DNA from: Rhabdothermincola salaria
GTDB lineage: Bacteria > Actinomycetota > Acidimicrobiia > Acidimicrobiales > Acidimicrobilacustridaceae
Reading direction: 5' to 3'
Assembly: GCF_021246445.1 (NCBI RefSeq)
Contig: NZ_JAJQXW010000001.1
Span: 806,001-870,000, forward strand
DNA: 64,000 nucleotides
Part shown: positions 26,830 through 35,237 of the stretch, piece after piece
Layout of the letters: each line of letters opens with the position of its first letter
Numbering within the stretch: the stretch's first letter is position 1
Position numbers and translations under genes: made by a program
Notes under the pieces: generated by a model
The model's input: the letters and a program-made list of their open reading frames with translations, nothing else
Told to the model about the DNA's origin: nothing
The model's database searches: none

Positions 26830-27135
26830 TCACTCCTCGGTCACCATGGCGAGCTGCCACCGCTGGCTGCGCAGCACGTTGCGCCGCTTCCAGAACGGCG
26901 TCTTCCAGTGGCGGATGCGGTTGGGCCGCACCTCCTTCGGCTCGTCGGCCGCCTCGTCGTAACCGTGGCGGCGAACCTCCTCCACGACGACGAGGTCGTC
27001 GAGGTCGGCGCCGTTCACCGCCTGGTGAAGCTGGACGTTGGCCTGATGTCGCACCTTGCGGTGCTCCACCTGGCGCATCTCCCGAGCGGGCAGGACCCGC
27101 CGGTCGCGGCGTTGGCCACGATGCCGTGCTCCCAT
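26830..27135 (-). CDS. Small basic hypothetical protein
   Basis: A 101-aa protein I do not recognise. It is rich in Arg, His and Trp, with a basic N-terminus (MGARHRGQRRDRRVL), a central DLDDLVVVEEVRRHGYDE stretch and a C-terminal NRIRHWKTPFWKRR and QRWQL segment. No signal peptide or membrane helix. The ATG is fixed by an excellent AGGAGG ribosome site. It faces the SHOCT-like gene across the shared terminator. The tryptophan-rich basic tail hints at nucleic-acid or membrane-surface binding, but no function can be assigned. Confidence 0.7.
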   Translation of the reverse strand: MGARHRGQRRDRRVLPAREMRQVEHRKVRHQANVQLHQAVNGADLDDLVVVEEVRRHGYDEAADEPKEVRPNRIRHWKTPFWKRRNVLRSQRWQLAMVTEE

Positions 27136-27317
27136 GGGCGAACCTCCTGGGGACGGGGGCCACTCCGAACGGAGCCGGCCCGTTCCTCGCCATGGTGCAC
27201 CCACCGGGCCGCCCCATGCCAAGAACGCACTGCGTCATTGTGGAGACCGGCCGATGACGCCAGGGTGAACGCTCCGGGACGATCCCGATCGGTGCTCGGT
27301 CGCCTGCCCGGACCGGC

Positions 27318-28958
<1,641 letters not shown>

Positions 28959-28965
28959 GGCTGCG

Positions 28966-28971
28966 AAGGTA
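28966..28971 (-). promoter_or_regulatory. -10 element for leaderless fumarase transcript
   Basis: Read on the minus strand, TACCTT fits TANNNT and ends 7 bases before the ATG at 28958. There is no ribosome site between them, so initiation at or next to the A of the start codon is likely. Confidence 0.55.
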
Positions 28972-29098
28972 CCGCTTGGTGACCAGCGGCCGCGAACCCG
29001 CCCGAGGAGCTCCGCGCCGCGGGTCGGCATCGCTCGGCGACGCCTACCCCGAGCACTAGTCTCTGCCGGTTCCCCCGCTTCTCCAGGAGCATCTCGCC

Positions 29099-29527
29099 AT
29101 GCCTGCCGTCGTCATCTACGAGAGCCTCACCGGCAACACCGCCCGCGCCGCGGAGCTCATCGCCGCCGGACTCACCGAGCAAGGGGTGCCGGCGATCGCC
29201 TGCCCCACCACCGCCATCGACTACCAGGCCCTGGCCGACGCCGATCTCGTCGTCGTGGGCAGCTGGACCGACGGGCTCTTCTTCGTGGGTCAGCGTCCGG
29301 CCAAGGCGGGACGGCTGGCCCAGCTGCCCTTCATCACCGGCAAGACCTGTGCCGTGTTCTGCACGTACGCCATCGACACCGGCAAGACGCTCGACAAGCT
29401 GAGCGACATCATGCGTGACCGCGGGGGCGACGTCATCGGCGGCATGGCCATCAAGCGCAACCGGCTCGAGGCCGGCTCCCGGGAGTTCGTCGATCGGGTC
29501 CTCGGGGTGCTGTCCACCCGCTCCTGA
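29099..29527 (+). CDS. Flavodoxin-family protein
   Basis: A 142-aa flavodoxin-fold protein. The FMN phosphate loop is [11 protein letters not shown] at residues 9-19, the second loop is [11 protein letters not shown] (about 52-62), and the third is FCTYAIDTG (about 87-95). FMN-dependent electron transfer is expected, though the short loops suggest the flavodoxin/NAD(P)H-quinone-like group. The ATG has a CAGGAG ribosome site 8 bases upstream. It is divergent from the fumarase gene, with no sign of shared function. Confidence 0.8.
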   Translation: MPAVVIYESLTGNTARAAELIAAGLTEQGVPAIACPTTAIDYQALADADLVVVGSWTDGLFFVGQRPAKAGRLAQLPFITGKTCAVFCTYAIDTGKTLDKLSDIMRDRGGDVIGGMAIKRNRLEAGSREFVDRVLGVLSTRS

Positions 29528-29535
29528 GCCGGCGG

Positions 29536-29551
29536 GGCGCGGCGCCGCGCC
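29536..29551. terminator. Possible terminator palindrome after the flavodoxin gene
   Basis: A perfect 16-base GC palindrome (GGCGCGGCGCCGCGCC) begins 9 bases after the stop, and a short GGTTTTC follows about ten bases later. The stem is strong, but as a palindrome it has almost no loop, so the call is tentative. Confidence 0.4.
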
Positions 29552-29648
29552 GAGGGTGGCGGTTTTCGCTCCGGTCGGTGGTCGAACCTGCCGATCATCC
29601 GGGTAGCGAGACAGCGACCGTTCCGACCGGCGACGTGAGGGGGCCATC

Positions 29649-29996
29649 ATGGCTACGACCGGCTCGACCACCTACCACGCCGACCGGCTCTACCTCGTCG
29701 GCGACGTCGGCCCCGCCCATCCCACCGAGCGCCCCACCTGGGCCCCCACCCGCGAACAGGCGTGGGAGGCCGTGCGGGTCCGGATCCTCGACGACCTCTC
29801 GACCGCCCCGCGCCTGCGGTGCGCGGCCTACCGCCTCGCCCTCGACGAGCTCGACAGCACGGGCCCGCAGGACGACGGGTGGTCCGTGGCCGTGGACGAC
29901 CGGGCCTACTTCTACCGTCCCCACGCCGTGGGCCGACCGGCGTCGCTCACACGCGGCGAGGCGGCGCTGCTCCTCGCCCTCGCCGTGACCGGCTGA
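29649..29996 (+). CDS. Hypothetical protein, 115 aa
   Basis: A soluble 115-aa protein I do not recognise. Features are an N-terminal YHADRLYLVGDVGPAH segment, a helix around PTREQAWEAVRVRILDDL, a WSVAVDDRAYFYRPH strand and a C-terminal helix GEAALLLALAV. No cysteines beyond one, no signal peptide, no membrane helix. The start ATG follows a GAGGGGG ribosome site. It lies convergent to the small HTH protein gene, which gives no functional hint. Confidence 0.65.
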   Translation: MATTGSTTYHADRLYLVGDVGPAHPTERPTWAPTREQAWEAVRVRILDDLSTAPRLRCAAYRLALDELDSTGPQDDGWSVAVDDRAYFYRPHAVGRPASLTRGEAALLLALAVTG

Positions 29997-30023
29997 ACCC
30001 GGTCGGACGAGCGGTGGGCCCCG

Positions 30024-30407
30024 TCAGCGCGCCGGTGGGCCGGTGAGCACCTGGTAGACGGCCATCAGCACCCGGCGGCCCTCGTCGTCGAGGAGGCTGT
30101 CGTGCTCGATCGCGGCGGGCACCGACGTGACGGCCCGGGCGTCGAGGGGCAGGTAGCCGAGAAGCCGCGAGAGGGCTCCGGCCTTGGCCCCCAGAGCCCG
30201 CTCGATGGCCCACACCTTGGGACGAGTGGGCTCGGTGTCTCCGTTGACCCACATGGTGACAGCCGACGCGGTGTAGGGCCGAGACCCGTCGCCCAACTCG
30301 ATGCGAGCGACCTCTGCGCCCAGCCAGGCCCGGCTGCGACCCATGTCCTCCAGTCGTTGTCGGACCGCCCGCCCGAAGACCCTCCGCTGCTGCTCGCTCG
30401 TGTCCAC
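30024..30407 (-). CDS. Small HTH (XRE-like) protein
   Basis: A 127-aa protein with a helix-turn-helix of XRE type at about residues 8-60: a first helix GRAVRQRLEDMG, the turn around RAWLGAEVAR, then ASAVTMWVNGDTEPTRPKVWAIERAL, which follows the usual S-x-x-W-x-x-G...P pattern. The C-terminal half (RLLGYLPLDARAV onward) is helical and short. It likely binds DNA as a dimer; the target is unknown. GTG start with a GGGAGCG ribosome site. It stands between unrelated genes. Confidence 0.72.
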   Translation of the reverse strand: MDTSEQQRRVFGRAVRQRLEDMGRSRAWLGAEVARIELGDGSRPYTASAVTMWVNGDTEPTRPKVWAIERALGAKAGALSRLLGYLPLDARAVTSVPAAIEHDSLLDDEGRRVLMAVYQVLTGPPAR

Positions 30408-30567
30408 CGCGCTCCCTGCGCTCCCTGCTCCGGTCACCCGGAGACCCGCTCGGCGGTCGTCCGGCGGAAGGCAGAGTGCTACCACAGCGAACTGGCACCG
30501 ACAAGGCCGACCATGACCGCACAAGTGAAGCTGGTCGGCACCGGTGGTGCCGGCCCGCCGCGGTCGC

Positions 30568-31812
30568 TCAGCCCGTTCCGGACCCGATGTCGAGGCACAC
30601 CTGCCTGGCCGCCCGGCGACCCGAGACGAGCGCGCCCTGGATGGACGCGGTGTCGCGGTGGTCGCCGCACACGTAGCGCCGCTCGCCCACGGCGACGGGC
30701 TGGCGAGGGTCGAGCGGCGGCCTCTGGTCGGGCTGGCCGTGGCGGATCACGTCCACCCGCAGGACCTCCCACTCCTCGACGCCGGGACCGAACCAGCGCA
30801 GCATCTGGCGGGTCACGGCCACGGCCAGATCCGGGTCCAGCGCGGCCGGTCCCGGGACGGCGGCCACGATGAGCGACCGACCCGGCGGGGCGTAGGAGCG
30901 AGCGGTCTCGCTCATCACCGCCACGTTGGCGGCGGGGCCGGAGCTGTCGCCGTCGAGCATCAGCACCGCCCCTCTCCTCGGTGGCTCCGGGGCGCTGAAC
31001 CAGACGGCCGCGACGGGCCGTGAGCCGACCTCGCGCAGCCCGAGCAGGTGTGACGCCGTGGGGCCATCGGTGGCGACCAGCAGGGCCCGGCCCTCGACGC
31101 GTGACCCGTCCTGGCCCACCGCCGTCGTGCCCACGAGGTGGTCCACCGGGCGGTCGAGGTGGACCACGCCGCGGGGGAGCGGCGCGGCGATCCGCTGGGG
31201 GAGCACCCCCATGCCGCCGGCCGGGACTGCGGCATCACCCTCGGCGAGCATGCGCCAGATGATGTCGAAGCGCCGCGCCGAGACCTCGAGGGTGGGGTCG
31301 AGCTGGATGCCGGCGAAGAGGGGGCGGAAGAAGCGCTCGATCATGACCGGGCTGAAGCCGAAGCGCTCGAGTCGTTCCTGGGTGGAGCGATCCGGCCGCC
31401 TCAGGAGGGCGCCGGCCGGGCCCCGGCGATCCGAGGCCACGAGGGCCAGCACCCGGGCCTTGTCGGCCAGGCTGCCGATCGGCGCCCGCAGGGTGGGGAT
31501 CAGGTCCTGGGGCCGTCGGAGAGGATCACCGACCCGGTGGAACCGACCGCCGATCCGGACCACGGCGCCCGGCTCGAAGCGGCACAGCGACAGGCTCTCG
31601 GGGTCGACCCAGCGACGCACCTCGGGATAGGCCGTCAACAGGATCTGGAAGCCCCGGTCGAGTCGGTGTCCGTCGACGACGTCGGTGCGGACCCGGCCGC
31701 CGACGCCGTCGGACGCCTCGAGCAGGGCCACGTCGAGCCCGGCCTCGACGAGCGTCCGGGCAGCGGCGAGACCGGCCAGGCCGGCCCCGACGATCACCAC
31801 GTCGTGTGCCAT
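30568..31812 (-). CDS. FAD-dependent amine-oxidase-like oxidoreductase
   Basis: A 414-aa flavoprotein of the protoporphyrinogen-oxidase/phytoene-desaturase superfamily. The N-terminal dinucleotide motif is VVIVGAGLAGLAAARTL with the acidic residue in LLEASDGVGGRVRT; the C-terminal FAD-contact segment is YVCGDHRDTASIQGALVSGR. The middle carries FFRPLFAGIQLDP, as in desaturases. The substrate is unknown, perhaps an isoprenoid. It is divergent from a methyltransferase gene, and both have a TANNNT element 8 bases before the start, so they may share control. Confidence 0.83.
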   Translation of the reverse strand: MAHDVVIVGAGLAGLAAARTLVEAGLDVALLEASDGVGGRVRTDVVDGHRLDRGFQILLTAYPEVRRWVDPESLSLCRFEPGAVVRIGGRFHRVGDPLRRPQDLIPTLRAPIGSLADKARVLALVASDRRGPAGALLRRPDRSTQERLERFGFSPVMIERFFRPLFAGIQLDPTLEVSARRFDIIWRMLAEGDAAVPAGGMGVLPQRIAAPLPRGVVHLDRPVDHLVGTTAVGQDGSRVEGRALLVATDGPTASHLLGLREVGSRPVAAVWFSAPEPPRRGAVLMLDGDSSGPAANVAVMSETARSYAPPGRSLIVAAVPGPAALDPDLAVAVTRQMLRWFGPGVEEWEVLRVDVIRHGQPDQRPPLDPRQPVAVGERRYVCGDHRDTASIQGALVSGRRAARQVCLDIGSGTG

Positions 31813-31820
31813 GGCTGACG

Positions 31821-31826
31821 ACGTTA
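31821..31826 (-). promoter_or_regulatory. -10 element for leaderless FAD-oxidoreductase transcript
   Basis: On the minus strand TAACGT ends 8 bases before the ATG at 31812, with no ribosome site in between. Confidence 0.5.
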
Positions 31827-31909
31827 CCGATGCCCGTCCCTCGCCTCGGGGTCGAGGGCGCACAGACCGGGGCGGACGTCGGCGTCCGGCCGCCCACGCT
31901 GGCCCTCGG

Positions 31910-31915
31910 TACGCT
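31910..31915 (+). promoter_or_regulatory. -10 element for leaderless methyltransferase transcript
   Basis: TACGCT ends 8 bases before the GTG at 31924. Together with 31821-31826 it forms a compact divergent leaderless promoter pair. Confidence 0.5.
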
Positions 31916-31923
31916 CGCGTCCC

Positions 31924-32622
31924 GTGACCCCCTCCGACCCCACGCTGGCCGAGCGGGTGCCGGAACCGGCGCTCATGGAGGACAGGGACCAGGCCCGCGC
32001 CTACAGCGAGGGCGACTTCGCGGCGGCGCACGAGGCGATCGTCGACGACGTGGTGCGGCGTCACCCGGAGCTCGGTCGCGGCGCCGGCCTCGAGGTCGTC
32101 GATCTCGGATGCGGCCCGGCCGATGTCACCGTCCGCCTGGCCCGACGGCTCCCCGAGGCGTCGGTGCTCGGGCTCGACGCCGGGCCCGTCATGTTGGGCC
32201 TGGCCCGGGCCCGGATCGACGCCCTCGGCCTGGCCGTCCGGGTGACGGTGGCCGAGGCCCGTCTGCCCGACGTCGACGAGGACCTGTCCGGCCGGTTCGG
32301 GCTGGTGGTGTCCAACAGCGTGCTGCACCACCTCGACGATCCCGGTGCGCTGTGGTCCTCGGTGAAGGTGCTGGGAGCCCCGGGGGGCGCCGTGCACGTG
32401 GCCGACCTCTGCCGCCCCGGCGACGGCGCCACCCTCGACGATCTGGTGGCCCGCCACGCGACGGGTGAGCCCGACGTGCTGGTCGAGGACTTCCGCAACT
32501 CCTTGGCGGCGGCGTACCGCCCCGACGAGGTCAGGGACCAGTTGGTGACCGCCGGGCTCGATGCCCTGCGCGTCGACGTCATCTCGGATCGCCACCTCGT
32601 GGTCTGGGGACGTCTGCCGTGA
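31924..32622 (+). CDS. Class I SAM-dependent methyltransferase
   Basis: A 232-aa methyltransferase. Motif I is VVDLGCGPADVT (residues about 58-69), the acidic loop after the second strand is LGLDAGPVM, motif II region is FGLVVSNSVLHHLDDP, and a GGAVHVADL strand follows, all typical of the Methyltransf_25/UbiE-like fold. The acceptor is not evident. The GTG start lacks a ribosome site but has TACGCT 8 bases before it. It is divergent from the FAD oxidoreductase, so a shared small-molecule pathway is possible. Confidence 0.83.
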   Translation: MTPSDPTLAERVPEPALMEDRDQARAYSEGDFAAAHEAIVDDVVRRHPELGRGAGLEVVDLGCGPADVTVRLARRLPEASVLGLDAGPVMLGLARARIDALGLAVRVTVAEARLPDVDEDLSGRFGLVVSNSVLHHLDDPGALWSSVKVLGAPGGAVHVADLCRPGDGATLDDLVARHATGEPDVLVEDFRNSLAAAYRPDEVRDQLVTAGLDALRVDVISDRHLVVWGRLP

Positions 32623-32646
32623 CACAGGTCGACGCCCGCGTCGCCC

Positions 32647-32702
32647 TACGCTCGTCGTCCGTGCCCTGCGGTCCTGCCTCCCTCGCCCCGGCTCGTGGCT
32701 GA
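32647..32702 (+). promoter_or_regulatory. Putative leaderless promoter and 13-codon upstream ORF before the LCP gene
   Basis: TACGCT (32647-32652) is followed after 8 bases by GTG (32661), which opens a 13-codon frame ending in TGA at 32700-32702. That stop overlaps the beginning of the LCP gene (GTG at 32695) in another frame. The arrangement would couple translation of a leader peptide to the LCP start. Confidence 0.35.
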
Positions 32703-33969
32703 CGACGCCCCGGGGCCGTCCCCCGAACCGGCGGCCCGTCGGGTGATCGGGCGGTCCGTCGATGCCGAACTGCGCCACGTGGTGGTGGGGACACCGGCGC
32801 GACCGGAGAGCTCAGGAGCGCCCTCGGCGCCGGCGGTGGGCGCGGCGGCGAGCGCCCCGGCACCGCCCGCCGTGGCCCCGTCGCCGGCCAAGCGCCCCGT
32901 CACGGTCATCGGGCGTAGTTCGAGCTCGTCGCCGGCCCCGTCGCTCGCGGCCTCCCCGCCACCCCCCGGGGTGCCCCCGGGCGGGCGCCGAGGGGGAGGA
33001 GGAGGCGCTCGGCCGCCTCGCCGAGCCCGAGGTGTCCCGTGGCGCCGCCTCGTCGTCTTCGCGGTCGTGGCGCTGCTGGCCCTGCCGGTGGGCTTGTTCC
33101 TGTTCGGCTGGTGGCAGTTCTCGCGCATCCCCCGCGTCGACGTCGCCGCCGCCCTCTCCTCCAGCAGCGGTGCCGGCGGCACGAACTACCTCATCGTGGG
33201 CACCGACTCGCGCGAGGGCATCTCCCCCGACGACCCCAACGCCGGGGCCTTCCTGGCCGAGGACGTGGCGGGGGCGCGCACCGACACGATCATGGTCCTG
33301 CGCATGGAGAGCGGAGGGGCGCGGCTCCTGTCGATCCCCCGTGACCTCTGGGTGCAGAACCCGGCGACGGGCGAGATGGGCCGGGTGAACTCCACCTTCG
33401 CCGAGGGACCCGCCAACCTCGTCACCGCGGTGCGCAACCTCGGCATCCCCGTCGAGCACTACCTCGAGATCAACTTCGTCAGCTTCGGGCGGCTGGTCGA
33501 CGCGGTGGGAGGCATCACCATCGACGTGCCCGCGCCCGCCCGCGACGCCAACTCCGGGCTCCAGATCGACACGGCCGGCCCTGTCACCCTCGACGGCACC
33601 CAGGCCCTGGCCTACGTCCGCAGCCGGTACTACGAAGAACTGGTGGACGGCACGTGGCGACCCGATCCGACCGGCGACATCGGGCGCACCGAGCGCCAAC
33701 GAGAGTTCCTCAGCGCCATGATGTCGGCCATCGGCGGCGAACGGAACCCGCTCTCGCTGGCCCGGATCCCCGGTTCGCTCGGCGCCGGCATGAAGATCGA
33801 CGACGCCCTCGGCTACCTCGACGCGCTCCGCCTGGCCTGGGACTTCCGGGGGGCATCACCCGACGCGGTGGCCCTCCCCGTCACCCCACGGACGACCTCG
33901 GGAGGCGCCGCCGTGCTGGAGCTGCAAGAGCCCGGTGCGGCCGAGATCATCGCGAGCTTCGGCCAGTGA
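32695..33969 (+). CDS. LytR-CpsA-Psr (LCP) family cell-wall polymer ligase
   Basis: A 424-aa LCP protein. The cytoplasmic part is long and Pro/Ala/Ser-rich (about residues 1-115); a membrane helix (about 118-140, LVVFAVVALLALPVGLFLFGW) follows; the extracellular LCP domain contains NYLIVGTDSREG, the arginine motif SIPRDLWV, the GRVNSTF stretch, VGGITIDVP and ALAYVRSRY. It attaches glycopolymers to peptidoglycan from a polyprenyl carrier. The GTG at 32695 is the first codon in this frame with no closer rival; a short upstream ORF overlaps it. It fits with the envelope-glycan genes at 57532-64000. Confidence 0.88.
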   Translation: MADDAPGPSPEPAARRVIGRSVDAELRHVVVGTPARPESSGAPSAPAVGAAASAPAPPAVAPSPAKRPVTVIGRSSSSSPAPSLAASPPPPGVPPGGRRGGGGGARPPRRARGVPWRRLVVFAVVALLALPVGLFLFGWWQFSRIPRVDVAAALSSSSGAGGTNYLIVGTDSREGISPDDPNAGAFLAEDVAGARTDTIMVLRMESGGARLLSIPRDLWVQNPATGEMGRVNSTFAEGPANLVTAVRNLGIPVEHYLEINFVSFGRLVDAVGGITIDVPAPARDANSGLQIDTAGPVTLDGTQALAYVRSRYYEELVDGTWRPDPTGDIGRTERQREFLSAMMSAIGGERNPLSLARIPGSLGAGMKIDDALGYLDALRLAWDFRGASPDAVALPVTPRTTSGGAAVLELQEPGAAEIIASFGQ

Positions 33970-35237
33970 GCCCGGCCCCGCCCCTGGTCGTGGTCGACGC
34001 ACGCGTCGACGGCCGTCCCACCAACGTGCGGTGCCGTGACGGGGTGATCGACGCCATGGGCCCCGAGGTCGTCGTGGCGGCTGGCGACGAGGTCGTCGAC
34101 GCCCGGGGCATGGCGCTGGTCACGGGCCTGGTCAACGCCCACACCCACGCCGCCATGACCCTCCTGCGCAGCTTCGGCGACGACCTGCACCTCATGCCCT
34201 GGCTCGAGGAGAGGGTGTGGCCCGCCGAGGCCCGGCTCACCGCCGACGACGTCTACTGGGCCACCCGGCTGGCCGCGCTCGAGATGATCCGCGGCGGCAC
34301 GGTGCACTTCGTCGACATGTACTGGCACGCCGAGGCCGTCGGCCGGGCGGCGGCCGACGCCGGTTTGCGCACCACCGCCAGCCAGGTGCTGATCGACGGC
34401 GGGCCCGGCAACCCCGGCGCCGACACCGGTGCCCTGCTCGCCACCGCCGAGGCCTCCCTCGAGGAGCTGGGCCGGCTCGGCCCTTTGGTCGTGGCGTCGC
34501 TCGGCCCCCACGCCGTGTACACGGTCTCCCCCCGGTCCCTCGAGGCGCTCGGCGAGCTGGCCGACCGCACCGGGGCCCCCGTGCACATCCACCTCTCCGA
34601 GACCGAGGGCGAGAACACCGCCAGCGTGGCCGCCACGGGGGCTCGGCCCACCGCCCTGCTGGAGCGTCACGGCCTGCTGGGCCCGCGCACCGTCGTCGCC
34701 CACGGGTGCTGGCTCGATGACGACGAGCTCGCCCTGCTCGCCGAACGGGGCACCACCGTGGCCACCAACCCGGTCTCCAACATGAAGTTGGCGGCCGGCA
34801 CCTTCCCGTGGACACGGGCCCGGGCGGCGGGCACCTCGGTGGCCATCGGCACCGACGGCACCGCATCGAACAACGCCCTCGACCTGTTGGGTGACCTCAA
34901 GGTGCTGGCCTTGGTGCACAAGGGCGGCTCGGGCGACCCGACGGTGCTCCCGGCCGAGGAGGCCTGGGCCACCGCCCTGGCCGCCTCGTCACCCCTGCTG
35001 GGCGGCGACCGCCTCACCCCGGGGGCCCCCGCCGACCTCCTGCTCATCGACACCGAACGGCCGGAGATGGTGCCCGGTCCGCTGCTCGAGAACCTGGTGT
35101 ACGCGGCCAACGGCTCGGTGGTCGACACGACCGTCGTCGCCGGTCGGGTGCTCATGGAGGGCCGCACGGTCGCGGGTGAGGCCGAGGTCATCGCCGAGGT
35201 GCGCTCCCGCGCCGAGCGGATCCGCGGCGGCGCCTGA
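33966..35237 (+). CDS. MtaD/TrzF-like amidohydrolase (adenosine-type deaminase)
   Basis: A 423-aa amidohydrolase of the cytosine-deaminase-like COG0402 group. It has NAHTHAAMTLLRSFGDD (HxH metal pair), VHIHLSETEGE (third His and Glu), VVAHGCWLDDDE (fourth His) and IGTDGTASNNALDLL (catalytic Asp). These match 5-methylthioadenosine/S-adenosylhomocysteine deaminases, whose products are inosyl derivatives. The GTG lies in a GTGA overlap with the LCP stop, and the permease gene starts immediately after its stop, forming a three-gene run that seems functionally mixed. Confidence 0.85.
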   Translation: MSPAPPLVVVDARVDGRPTNVRCRDGVIDAMGPEVVVAAGDEVVDARGMALVTGLVNAHTHAAMTLLRSFGDDLHLMPWLEERVWPAEARLTADDVYWATRLAALEMIRGGTVHFVDMYWHAEAVGRAAADAGLRTTASQVLIDGGPGNPGADTGALLATAEASLEELGRLGPLVVASLGPHAVYTVSPRSLEALGELADRTGAPVHIHLSETEGENTASVAATGARPTALLERHGLLGPRTVVAHGCWLDDDELALLAERGTTVATNPVSNMKLAAGTFPWTRARAAGTSVAIGTDGTASNNALDLLGDLKVLALVHKGGSGDPTVLPAEEAWATALAASSPLLGGDRLTPGAPADLLLIDTERPEMVPGPLLENLVYAANGSVVDTTVVAGRVLMEGRTVAGEAEVIAEVRSRAERIRGGA

